Shown: positions 7,882 through 16,173 of the stretch, in pieces | How positions within the stretch are numbered: the first letter of the stretch is position 1 | Layout of the letters: every line of letters starts with the position of its first letter | From: Levilactobacillus andaensis | GTDB taxonomy: Bacteria; Bacillota; Bacilli; Lactobacillales; Lactobacillaceae | Length of the DNA stretch: 64,000 nt | NCBI RefSeq assembly: GCF_016861695.1 | Contig: NZ_BOLP01000010.1 | Coordinates: forward strand, 62,001-126,000 | Reading direction: 5' to 3' | Notes under the pieces: model-generated | Databases searched by the model: none | What the model was told of the DNA's origin: nothing | The model's input: the letters and a program-made list of their open reading frames with translations, nothing else | Made by a program: the position numbers and the translations under genes

Positions 7882-8550
7882 CTAAATTCCTCCAATCTGG
7901 TTATACAACTTTGGATTGATCTTCTTTAATTGCTCAAGCTTACCGTACGACAATACGTGCAGGTCGTTAACGTAAGCGATGGTTTGCCGCGAATCAGTCA
8001 GTTGCTCTGGTTCCACGATGTCAAACTGTTCTGCAATGCGGACTTGTTGTGCCGTCTGAAGATTTCCCATAATCAGCTTGGATTCATCATCGGGATAACC
8101 CGCTTGAAGAATGCCGGCGACGTTACCCATGGAAAAGATATTGCCACTTGTCCGGAGCTTACCACCTTCGTGAATCGTGCCCAGGAACAAGACGTCCCCC
8201 TGCATGACCACTTCTTGACCGTTACGAATTATTTTGCTCAATAGGTGAACGTTCTCCCGTTCGCGGAGTTGGATCGCATCCGCCAACGTAATCACGTTCG
8301 CCGCAATCTTATGAATTTCAAATCGCGGATAACCCGCCACAAGTTGTTCAATTTTAGTTTTCTCATCGGCCGTCAAAATGCGATCCTCGGTCAAGACATC
8401 CAATGAAACCGTGGTGTCCATCACTTGCGGATCGACCTTGAGATTTTCTAGTAGTGCTTTTAGATCGACCAAGATCTGGTCCAAACTTGCCGACTGTTTG
8501 AGCACCAAATCATAGCCGTTTTGCGTTCCCCGTAATACGGCAGCTTGCAT
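7882..8550 (-). CDS. minC: Septum site-determining protein MinC
   Basis: 222 aa from the chosen start. An N-terminal domain (about 1-100) is followed by the C-terminal right-handed beta-helix (VMQGDVLFLGTIHEGGKLRT, GNIFSMGNVAGI) that binds MinD and FtsZ. It inhibits Z-ring formation. I chose ATG at 8550 because AAGGGA lies 9 bases upstream; a GTG 18 bases earlier would overlap that site. It follows mreD at close spacing and precedes minD by 2 bases, as in B. subtilis mreBCD-minCD. Confidence 0.93.
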   Translation of the reverse strand: MQAAVLRGTQNGYDLVLKQSASLDQILVDLKALLENLKVDPQVMDTTVSLDVLTEDRILTADEKTKIEQLVAGYPRFEIHKIAANVITLADAIQLRERENVHLLSKIIRNGQEVVMQGDVLFLGTIHEGGKLRTSGNIFSMGNVAGILQAGYPDDESKLIMGNLQTAQQVRIAEQFDIVEPEQLTDSRQTIAYVNDLHVLSYGKLEQLKKINPKLYNQIGGI

Positions 8551-8568
8551 AGCGTTCGTTCCCTTCAC

Positions 8569-9102
8569 CTATTTTAACCAATTATACACCCATCGAATGG
8601 GGAAATATAAAATTACAAACATTGCCAAATTAAAGGCAAGTGTAGGTCCTAGGGTGTTCACCAAAAATGAACTGCCGGACATCGTCGTCAAATGAATTGC
8701 CCGACTCGCCAGATACCCCAACGCTTCCACAATGGTAATGTCGATGAAGTAGATCAACAGGCCACTCAAAAAGTTAGGCCGAATGTACAGCACTAACCGC
8801 CGCGTCACATAGATGACCACGGGGAAGACAAAGACGTATACCCCGAAAATACCGGTATAGTACAAGTCAAAAACTGCCCCCGCGATAGCCGCCCACACCG
8901 CTAATGGCATGGGATAAGCCTCACCTTGGTCGGCCTCAAAAATAGCACCGCAAACCAACCACAACACGACGAGATGGCTGACCATCGCCGACGGATAGCG
9001 GAACAGTTGCACACTAAAGCTCTGACTGATCGAACCATCTAGCAGTAACAGTAAGAATAAACCAATGGGGAAGCCGAAGCGTAACTTTGATAATCGATAC
9101 AC
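8569..9102 (-). CDS. mreD: Rod shape-determining membrane protein MreD
   Basis: 177 aa, with about five hydrophobic segments (for example GFPIGLFLLLLLDG near residue 10 and FNLAMFVILYFPIRW at the end). MreD is the membrane partner of MreC in the elongasome. Assignment rests on the hydropathy, the length and the position between mreC and minC. GTG start at 9100-9102 with AGGGGGGATAAG upstream; 12 bases separate it from mreC. Confidence 0.92.
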   Translation of the reverse strand: MYRLSKLRFGFPIGLFLLLLLDGSISQSFSVQLFRYPSAMVSHLVVLWLVCGAIFEADQGEAYPMPLAVWAAIAGAVFDLYYTGIFGVYVFVFPVVIYVTRRLVLYIRPNFLSGLLIYFIDITIVEALGYLASRAIHLTTMSGSSFLVNTLGPTLAFNLAMFVILYFPIRWVYNWLK

Positions 9103-9114
9103 GACTTATCCCCC

Positions 9115-9966
9115 CTACTGTTTCGTAACGGCTACCGTCACAACGTTTAGGCTGCTCAGGTCCGTTGCAGGTGTGATATAAAGTTTAGTTGCTAAACCGT
9201 AATCAGAACCCGAAGCCTTGGCGACCGTCCCGACGTACAGGCCCTTAGGCGTCACGCCACCGAGGCCACTCGTCACAACCTTGTCACCCTTACTGAGCTT
9301 GGCCTTGGTCGTGATGTTGTCCATCGTGATTTGGCCAGTCGTTGACTTGTAGCCACTCAGCACACCATTGACCGTGGTGCCGGACTTGGTGGTAATCTGA
9401 ACGGCAAAGCGGTTGGCAGAATCGTTGTTATCCGTGATCAATTCAACCTTAGAGTTGGTCTTGTTCACTTCGGCGATTCGGCCAATCAGACCGGAGCCAG
9501 ACATCACGGGCATGTTCTTCTGAACACCCGCTGCGGCCCCTTTGTTGATGACCACTTGGTTTTGCCAAGACGATGGCGTCCGTGTAATCACTGCGGCGGA
9601 AACAGCCGTGTAGTCTGTCAACGACGCATTTAACTTGAGTTCTTTTTTCAATTGCTTGTTTTCTTTGGCGAGGGTCTGGTCCCGCACCTTGGTCTGTGCC
9701 AGTTCGCTGACCTGTTGCTTGAGTTGTTGGTTTTCTTGATACGTGTTCAACAACTCCGAAATGGAACTAACTGAACTGCTTAGACCGTTAGTAGGTAACG
9801 CAACGACCCGGTCGACCAGCCCGACAATATCATTGCCAAATTGCTGAATCAGTGGTGGCGTTGACTTCTTATTACGAATAGTTACGGACACCGTCATCAA
9901 AGCAAAGCTAACAATCAAGCAGACAATGATAATGACCAGTCGCCGATTGAAAGAAAATTTCTGCAT
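9115..9966 (-). CDS. mreC: Rod shape-determining protein MreC
   Basis: 283 aa. One membrane segment at about 9-28 (LVIIIVCLIVSFALMTVSV), a coiled coil around 70-110 (QENQQLKQQVSEL), then two beta-barrel domains with VNKGAAAGVQKNMPV and LSGYKSTTGQ. MreC lies outside the membrane and links MreB/RodA to penicillin-binding proteins. ATG start. A hairpin followed by T residues at 10021-10050 separates it from mreB, so its level may be lower than that of MreB. Confidence 0.95.
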   Translation of the reverse strand: MQKFSFNRRLVIIIVCLIVSFALMTVSVTIRNKKSTPPLIQQFGNDIVGLVDRVVALPTNGLSSSVSSISELLNTYQENQQLKQQVSELAQTKVRDQTLAKENKQLKKELKLNASLTDYTAVSAAVITRTPSSWQNQVVINKGAAAGVQKNMPVMSGSGLIGRIAEVNKTNSKVELITDNNDSANRFAVQITTKSGTTVNGVLSGYKSTTGQITMDNITTKAKLSKGDKVVTSGLGGVTPKGLYVGTVAKASGSDYGLATKLYITPATDLSSLNVVTVAVTKQ

Positions 9967-10020
9967 GTTTGACCTCCATCTTGTTCGGTATGTTCATTAA
10001 ATTGATAAGCATACCGTCAC

Positions 10021-10050
10021 AATAAAGAAGCGGGAAGCTGCCTTCCCGCT
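10021..10050 (-). terminator. Terminator-like hairpin between mreB and mreC
   Basis: Minus strand AGCGGGAAG pairs with CTTCCCGCT, followed by TCTTTATT. The T-run is interrupted, so read-through into mreCD-minCD is likely; it may set the MreB to MreC ratio. Confidence 0.7.
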
Positions 10051-10055
10051 AGTCC

Positions 10056-11060
10056 CTATTTTTTCTTCATGACATCGATACTCTTTAAGGATTCACCAGT
10101 ACCAGCTGCCACACAATCCAGCGGATCATTTGCAATGGAGACCGGAACCTTGGTTGCATCCGCAATCACTTCAGAGAAGTTTTTGAGTAATGCACCACCA
10201 CCAGTTAACACGATGCCGTGATCAATCACGTCAGCTGCGATTTCTGGTGAGGTTTCTTCGAGTGTTTCTTTGATTGCCGTAATAACTGCCTGAACGGGTT
10301 CTTGGATGGCCTTCGCCACGTCGACCGCGGAGACTTCAATTGCTTTTGGCAACCCAGTAACTAAGTCGCGGCCCCGAATCGTGGCGCCTTCGATCTTAGC
10401 GGCATCTTCAACTGAAGCGGAACCAATGTCCATCTTCAGCTTTTCAGCCGTCCGTTCACCGATTAACAAATTGAAGTTCGAGCGGACGTACGTCGAAATG
10501 GCGTCATCCAACTTGTCGCCAGCCATTCGGATTGAACGACTAGAAACGATCCCACCTAAGGAAATCGTGGCAACGTCGGTCGTCCCACCACCAATGTCGA
10601 CAACCATACTACCGGTTGGGTCCATAACGGGCAACCCAGCACCAATGGCTGCAGCAAATGGTTCTTCGATGACGTATGCATCACGAGCACCAGCAACACG
10701 GGTTGCGTCAATGACGGCCCGCTTTTCAACTTCCGTTACACCGCTTGGCACACAAACCATAACGTAAGGCTTACCGCCTGAACGACCAACTGTCTTGTCG
10801 ATGAAGTACTTCATCATGGCAACCGTTGTATCGTAATCGGCGATAACCCCATCCTTCATGGGCCGAATGGCAACAATGCTTGCCGGAGTACGGCCAATCA
10901 TTGCCCGAGCGTCTTCACCAACGGACACAATTTCCCCAGACTTTGTGTTCTTGGCGACAACAGAAGGTTCGCGAAGAACGATTCCTTTACCGTCAACATA
11001 CACAATCGTATTGGCGGTACCTAAATCGATCCCAATATTTTTCGTTCCTAATCCGAACAC
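10056..11060 (-). CDS. mreB: Actin-like rod shape protein MreB
   Basis: 334 aa. Actin-fold nucleotide motifs are visible: GIDLGTANT (phosphate 1), [12 protein letters not shown] (phosphate 2), and LTGGGALL (adenosine). MreB polymerises under the membrane and guides sidewall synthesis. GTG start at 11058-11060 with AAGGGATG upstream. First of mreBCD-minCD and downstream of radC, with its own extended -10 promoter. A paralogue (mbl-like, 45256-46263) lies elsewhere in the window. Confidence 0.97.
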   Translation of the reverse strand: MFGLGTKNIGIDLGTANTIVYVDGKGIVLREPSVVAKNTKSGEIVSVGEDARAMIGRTPASIVAIRPMKDGVIADYDTTVAMMKYFIDKTVGRSGGKPYVMVCVPSGVTEVEKRAVIDATRVAGARDAYVIEEPFAAAIGAGLPVMDPTGSMVVDIGGGTTDVATISLGGIVSSRSIRMAGDKLDDAISTYVRSNFNLLIGERTAEKLKMDIGSASVEDAAKIEGATIRGRDLVTGLPKAIEVSAVDVAKAIQEPVQAVITAIKETLEETSPEIAADVIDHGIVLTGGGALLKNFSEVIADATKVPVSIANDPLDCVAAGTGESLKSIDVMKKK

Positions 11061-11124
11061 TGTGTTTCATCCCTTCATTGTCAACAAAATATTAATATGC
11101 TTTGTCTTATTCATTGATAGACGT

Positions 11125-11140
11125 ATTATAACATACCTAT
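11125..11140 (-). promoter_or_regulatory. mreB promoter (extended -10)
   Basis: Minus strand TGTTATAAT, a consensus -10 (TATAAT at 11125-11130) with the TGn extension. No good -35 is seen at 17 bases. The leader to mreB is about 60 bases. Confidence 0.65.
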
Positions 11141-11211
11141 CTACGTGAGAACACGTCGTCAATGTCAAGAATACCGAACTTTTAACGAGAAAGAAATAGC
11201 AAAGAGTGATT

Positions 11212-11877
11212 TTAATCAGTTTTTAAAGGTTCTGACTCATTTACCCCCTGCGTAAGCGGTAATTGGCCGGTCTCGCGGAGGCTAAAGTAGGTGGTTAGCC
11301 CAATAACAAAACCATCCAGCAACGGAATTCCCATCAATTCCCCACAATGGGCCAGTCGCCGCATAAATCGCAGGTCATTCGCCGATGGTTCCGCGACCCC
11401 ACTAGGATGATTATGGGCGATCACAATGGCCGACCCACCCGCCAACACGGCGACCCGGAAGATCTCGCGGGGATGGACCGGACAACTGTCCAACGTCCCC
11501 TGAAAGACGGTCTGTCGCTCAATAATCTGGTGTTTGGCATCGACCACCAGTACCTCTAAACGCTCCTGCGGCACATAACGCAAGTCATCCATCAGGAGTT
11601 GGCCAAGCTGGCTACTAGCTAGTACCTCTCCTAGAATCTGCCGCGGTGCCTGTTGGGCCCAGCGACCCAGGTCAATGGCCGTCAATAACGCCAACCGTTT
11701 GCTATGACCCGCAACGTAGCGCTGTGTTTGCCGCCGACTTGCATAGCGTAAGTTCGCCACGCTATGGAAGTAGCGGAAGAAGCGGTCCGTCTCTTTGACG
11801 GTGGTCAATCCCAGCTGAGTCAGAATTTGCCCAACCAGCTGGCGTTCCGTACGACTCGTTACTTTTACTCGTTGCAT
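11212..11877 (-). CDS. radC: RadC/UPF0758 family JAB-domain protein
   Basis: 221 aa. Helix-hairpin-helix-like amino part, then a JAB/MPN metalloprotease-like domain with AHNHPSG and a following Asp (EPSANDL), the predicted metal ligands. Despite the name, a role of RadC in repair is not established. The start ATG at 11877 has AAGGGG 8 bases upstream. It lies between folC and mreB, its usual place in Lactobacillaceae (folC-radC-mreB). Confidence 0.9.
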   Translation of the reverse strand: MQRVKVTSRTERQLVGQILTQLGLTTVKETDRFFRYFHSVANLRYASRRQTQRYVAGHSKRLALLTAIDLGRWAQQAPRQILGEVLASSQLGQLLMDDLRYVPQERLEVLVVDAKHQIIERQTVFQGTLDSCPVHPREIFRVAVLAGGSAIVIAHNHPSGVAEPSANDLRFMRRLAHCGELMGIPLLDGFVIGLTTYFSLRETGQLPLTQGVNESEPLKTD

Positions 11878-11918
11878 CAACTCATCCCCTTACGGTTAAC
11901 TCCGTAAAAGGAGACGAA

Positions 11919-13241
11919 TTATTCGTCAGTTTCTTTAAAATATTGCCGAACTTCCGAAATAAAGTAGAGTGAGCCCGTCAACAGAATCAAATCATCGGCT
12001 GAAATGTTCGCCATCGCTTCTTTTAAGGCACTTGGCCAATCGGTCGCCATGGTAACTCGCCGGTTTGAGGCCACCGCGTCTTCCAAAGCTTGTGGCGTTG
12101 CAGCCGCTCGTTTGCCCGGGCCCTGAAACTGTGTCACGATGATATGGACGTTGGGCACCTTCAATAGGGTCCGCACCATCTTTTCGTACTGCTTGTCGGC
12201 CAGCACTGCCAGCACAATGTAGATGTCGTGTTGCTTAAAGTGTTGCCGCAACAGCCGGACCATTTCAACCATGGCGGGCTCGTTGTGGGCCCCATCAATG
12301 GCAATCAGTGGTTCGTTTGTTAACCGTTCAAACCGGCCTGGCCACGCGGTGTGCTTCAATCCCGTCCGAATATCGGCAACGTCGTACGGCAGGTCGCGCA
12401 ATTGATGATACGTGACAAATGCCGTGAGCGCCGTCGCTGCGTTGTCAATTTGATATTGGCCAAGCAGGTCAACTTCCAAATGACGCCAGCGTAAGTCATT
12501 CCAGGTGTAGTCAAAGCGCTCACCCCACCCAGGTTCCGGCTGATTCTGAACGTGGAAATCCCGGTCCAGTGCCCGCACCTCGGTCTGATTCTTAGCGGCC
12601 GTCTGGTCCATGACTTCCAGGGCATCCGGTGTCAATCGCCCGCAGACTACGGGGACACCGGGTTTGATGATGCCGGCCTTCTGCGCAGCAATCTTAGGAA
12701 TCGTGTCACCCAAAATTTTCATGTGATCCATACCAATCGTGGTAATCACGGACACGGCCGGTTGAATGATGTTGGTCGAGTCGTACAACCCGCCCAGTCC
12801 AACTTCGACGATCACAATGTCCACGGGGTGGCTGGCGAAATAACAAAACATCAGCGCTGTATCAATTTCGAATTCCGTTGGTCCCTCTTCGGCCAACTCC
12901 TGGTCTAACCGTGCCACCACGGGCTGAATCCGGTTGACCATGGTAATCAAGTCGTCATCGCTGATGGGCTGACCATCCGTACTGATCCGTTCGTTAAATC
13001 GTGTAATAAACGGCGAGGTAAAGGTCCCGACCGTCTGTCCCTCGGCCATGAACAGGTCCCGTAAAAAGGCGACCGTGGATCCCTTACCATTGGTGCCGGC
13101 AACGTGGATCATATCTTTTAACTGCTCCTGCGGGTCCCCCAGGGTGTGCATGAACTGCCGCATTCGGTTCAGCGTGGGCTTCTTCTTGAACCGGTCCCTG
13201 CCGTGAATAAACTGCAGAGCTTCAGCATACGTTTTTACCAA
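11919..13241 (-). CDS. folC: Bifunctional folylpolyglutamate synthase/dihydrofolate synthase
   Basis: 440 aa Mur-ligase-fold enzyme that adds glutamates to folates. The P-loop GTNGKGST lies near residue 50, TSPFITRFNERI follows, and AIDGAHNEPAM marks the C-terminal domain. TTG start at 13239-13241 with GGGAGG upstream. In related genomes folC follows valS directly; here a 5 kb accessory block intervenes, so folC must have its own promoter in 13242-13500. Confidence 0.95.
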   Translation of the reverse strand: MVKTYAEALQFIHGRDRFKKKPTLNRMRQFMHTLGDPQEQLKDMIHVAGTNGKGSTVAFLRDLFMAEGQTVGTFTSPFITRFNERISTDGQPISDDDLITMVNRIQPVVARLDQELAEEGPTEFEIDTALMFCYFASHPVDIVIVEVGLGGLYDSTNIIQPAVSVITTIGMDHMKILGDTIPKIAAQKAGIIKPGVPVVCGRLTPDALEVMDQTAAKNQTEVRALDRDFHVQNQPEPGWGERFDYTWNDLRWRHLEVDLLGQYQIDNAATALTAFVTYHQLRDLPYDVADIRTGLKHTAWPGRFERLTNEPLIAIDGAHNEPAMVEMVRLLRQHFKQHDIYIVLAVLADKQYEKMVRTLLKVPNVHIIVTQFQGPGKRAAATPQALEDAVASNRRVTMATDWPSALKEAMANISADDLILLTGSLYFISEVRQYFKETDE

Positions 13242-13329
13242 AATTAAAACCTCCCGACTAATCGCTATTTCTCAGTCTAGCAGATTTTTCCTGGTAGTGA
13301 AGAGGCAATTATATTGCTGACGATACTTG

Positions 13330-13380
13330 CTGAAAATTGTCGCCTTCGGTTGCCAGGGATTCCGCCTGCTGCGTCTAAGA
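13330..13380 (+). repeat. Fragment of family A repeat
   Basis: A short stretch, TTGCCAGGGATTCCGCCTGCTG, matches the left part of family A; the rest is missing. The remaining intergenic sequence from 13242 to 13685 shows no gene. Confidence 0.65.
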
Positions 13381-13509
13381 TTGATTGTTGCCCTGACAAA
13401 CGTTGAGCTGAGATGTACAACCATAGTCAGCAAAACTATAGTTTACAGCAATTGCTATCCCTTTTTTTTAATTTAATCCGGCCAGTCATTAGGTGCTGCC
13501 TTTAATCAC

Positions 13510-13556
13510 AAAAGGGCTTCACTAATATGCATTACGCAAACCAGTGAAGCCCTTTT
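13510..13556 (-). terminator. Terminator of the accessory glycan gene row
   Basis: AAAAGGGCTTCACT pairs with AGTGAAGCCCTTTTT across a loop of about 19 bases. It has T-runs on both strands and lies 130 bases after the acetyltransferase stop codon on the minus strand. Confidence 0.8.
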
Positions 13557-13685
13557 TAATTACCGCGAACAGCCATCCCTATTAGGTAGTGAAAGCATTC
13601 TCCTACAAGCCCCATCTGAAAATCCTTATAGACCTAAACTAACTGTGCATTAATAATTATTTTCATCATGTCTCGCTTCCAACGG

Positions 13686-14507
13686 TTATCTTAAAAAGTC
13701 CGTCAACGTTAGCGGTGTCGGTTCAAATACACGTAGCTGTCCCGCTGACTGCAACGCCAATACCTTATCAATAAAGTCTCCAATATCGTCATCGGCCCGC
13801 ACCGTGCTGAATTGGCCAAAGTCATATTGCCACCATCGCAGCGCTAGTAACTGCTGAATCGTTGCAAAGTCAAACCGATACTTCACAATGTGCGCAGGAT
13901 TCCCCGCCACAACAGCGTACGGCGGCACATCCTTGGTCACCACCGAATTGGCCGCAACCACTGCACCATCGTTGATTGCAAGTCCACCCGAGGAAAAAGT
14001 GACATCCTGTCCAATCCACACATCATTACCGATAATTACGGGCTGATCAAGATGCTGTGACTCCGCAATTTCTGTAAACTCAGAGGTTTGCTGATTGCGA
14101 TAAGCGTTAATCGCCGCACTGTCACTCTCATAAGTCACAATTGACGTTGAGAAACGGTCCATGGGATGGTTGGCCCCCATGCGGCTCACGCCTGTAGCAA
14201 TCGATGAATAACGACCAACGATGGTGTTGATTGGCAGCTCGCTCCGAGAATAGCTAAAGGCCCCCATTGGATAGAGACGATTGCCAACTGGGAAGGTCGC
14301 AAAGGGTTCAATGGCCACATTGTGACTGACCTCAATCGTTGTCTCCAATGGAAACCGGACACGTCCAGATTTTAAATGCGTTAGAACTTGGTGCTGGCGA
14401 AAAAGCTCCCTCACCGCTGGCGTAACCTGAATGACTTTACGGGTATGCTTCTCTTGATAGTCTAAATTAGTTTGGAAAAAAGTTATGCCATTGATTTCTA
14501 CCGTCAT
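13686..14507 (-). CDS. CatB-like hexapeptide acyltransferase
   Basis: 273 aa. The middle part shows left-handed beta-helix hexapeptide repeats (VIIGNDVWIGQDV, INDGAVVAANSVVTKDVPP, YAVVAGNPAHIVKYRF), the mark of xenobiotic or sugar O-acetyltransferases. About 90 N-terminal residues precede the helix. It is the last of three genes in an accessory row with a glycosyltransferase, so it probably acetylates a cell-surface glycan rather than a drug, but this is inference. ATG start with GGGGAGGAC upstream. Confidence 0.8.
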   Translation of the reverse strand: MTVEINGITFFQTNLDYQEKHTRKVIQVTPAVRELFRQHQVLTHLKSGRVRFPLETTIEVSHNVAIEPFATFPVGNRLYPMGAFSYSRSELPINTIVGRYSSIATGVSRMGANHPMDRFSTSIVTYESDSAAINAYRNQQTSEFTEIAESQHLDQPVIIGNDVWIGQDVTFSSGGLAINDGAVVAANSVVTKDVPPYAVVAGNPAHIVKYRFDFATIQQLLALRWWQYDFGQFSTVRADDDIGDFIDKVLALQSAGQLRVFEPTPLTLTDFLR

Positions 14508-14570
14508 TTTCTGTCCTCCCCAAATAACCTAAAGCAAGGTCATCGTTCACTGACAGGCTACCAGCCATTG

Positions 14571-16064
14571 CTACACTTCCTCCAGCAATATCCGCCACTT
14601 TTCAATCGTCGCCGCCTCAGTATAGCGCTTCGCCAATCGCAAACTGTTCTTCATGTAAGTCTTCCGCAGCTTAGCATCCTTTAAATACGACCGCACCTTC
14701 CAGTACAGGATGTCCTGGTTGTCACGCTCGACCAGGTTACCATTAACGCCGTCTTCAACTAGTTCAGTTGGCCCATAGCGAATATCATAGCTAATGACTG
14801 GTACGCCATAACTTAATGCCTCTAACGTAGCCAATGAAAAGCCCTCTTCGTTGCTGGTCACCATTTCCAGCGATGCTTGAGTATATTCTGCGGCCAGATC
14901 CGTCACAAATCCGCGAAAGAAAACGTGTTCTGTCAGGTCATGCGTCACGACGTAATCGCGTAATGGTTGCTCTTCAGATTGTGCGCCAAAGCCAAACAAA
15001 TGGAGCTCAACGTCGGGAAATTCCGCAACCAACCGTTCAACCACTTTAATCTGATGCAGCACCTGTTTCTCCGGCGAGAAACGGGCGACACCAATGATTC
15101 GGTTCGGTTGTTTCTGCCGTAAATTCACCTTATTCGGTTGCACATACCCCACAGGAATCACATCAATTGGTGGTAAATTATCAAAGCGGGCTAAAAGGTC
15201 CTTTTTCTGGAGCGTGGTCGAAACGATAAACCGATTGAACTTCTCCGGTTGTGAAAGTGGGACGCGATATGAGTTTTTTAATGGTGACCCCATCACATCA
15301 GCCTGGCCACGGGCATGGGTACTATGAAAGACGGCACAAACCTTTACGTTGCTAGCCGTATTCGCCATTGCCTGGCCAATGTACCCATTCTTATCACAAA
15401 AGTACACGTCGCCAGTGGCATACAGTGTATCGAAGAAGAATGTCTGGAGCTCCTCCTCCGTGTCAAAGAACCAATCGCGCTGTTGAAAATCCTTTACGAT
15501 GATGCGTTTCAGAACAGTCTGGTCATTGACTTCCCAATAGGTTCTCTCCAACTTGACCTGCCCCTCGCGGTTATAAAAGATCTCCGCTTGGACGCGCTGC
15601 CGTTCCTTTAAGAACTTAGTCTGACTGAGGAACCCCCGAGAATCATACAAGTCCCGTTTGACCTTCCGATGATCACTATCGAAAAAGTTCATATAGACTG
15701 GCCACTGATAATCTTCTCCAGTGAAATGTGCGTAGAGAACATAGTGATCATGTTCATCAAAGACGCGAATATCCGGCGCAACATCCACAAATTCCAATCG
15801 AAAATGACAGGTTTCCTCCCAGTATTTCACCCAATCTTTGGCAACGGCTTGATCATCAATTGCCTCTTGGAAATAGTCATATAATGTAAAGCACTTCCCT
15901 TGCAGACCAAACTTGGCCGCATTTGCATGAATCTTTGGGTTGTACTTTGTATACAAGCATTGGGCAGGTAGCCCGGCATCCGCAAATAACTGAATTCGAT
16001 TAACCTGCGCTTTTTCAATACCGGTCAGTTGACTATTTAAATACGCCCCCACAAAGTAGTTCAT
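14571..16064 (-). CDS. GT4-type glycosyltransferase (poly(glycerol phosphate) or adhesin glucosyltransferase-like)
   Basis: 497 aa. The C-terminal half is a Rossmann GT-B domain: IIGVARFSPEKQVL, the EX7E catalytic motif in EEGFSLATLE, then GVPVISYDIRYGP. The N-terminal half resembles the DUF1975-like acceptor domain found in TagE/TarM/GtfA relatives. These enzymes glucosylate wall teichoic acid or serine-rich adhesins, using a UDP-sugar, in the cytoplasm. It sits between the 545-aa protein and the acetyltransferase. I see no tagD/tagF or secA2 genes here, so the acceptor is open. Confidence 0.82.
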   Translation of the reverse strand: MNYFVGAYLNSQLTGIEKAQVNRIQLFADAGLPAQCLYTKYNPKIHANAAKFGLQGKCFTLYDYFQEAIDDQAVAKDWVKYWEETCHFRLEFVDVAPDIRVFDEHDHYVLYAHFTGEDYQWPVYMNFFDSDHRKVKRDLYDSRGFLSQTKFLKERQRVQAEIFYNREGQVKLERTYWEVNDQTVLKRIIVKDFQQRDWFFDTEEELQTFFFDTLYATGDVYFCDKNGYIGQAMANTASNVKVCAVFHSTHARGQADVMGSPLKNSYRVPLSQPEKFNRFIVSTTLQKKDLLARFDNLPPIDVIPVGYVQPNKVNLRQKQPNRIIGVARFSPEKQVLHQIKVVERLVAEFPDVELHLFGFGAQSEEQPLRDYVVTHDLTEHVFFRGFVTDLAAEYTQASLEMVTSNEEGFSLATLEALSYGVPVISYDIRYGPTELVEDGVNGNLVERDNQDILYWKVRSYLKDAKLRKTYMKNSLRLAKRYTEAATIEKWRILLEEV

Positions 16065-16173
16065 CCAGATACCCCCTAAAATTTATCCGCTAAATTTTTC
16101 ACGGATAATTACTATTCGAATAAGCAGCTAAACCTTCTCAAAAATACTCGTGAAGATAAGGATTGGTCGTCGC

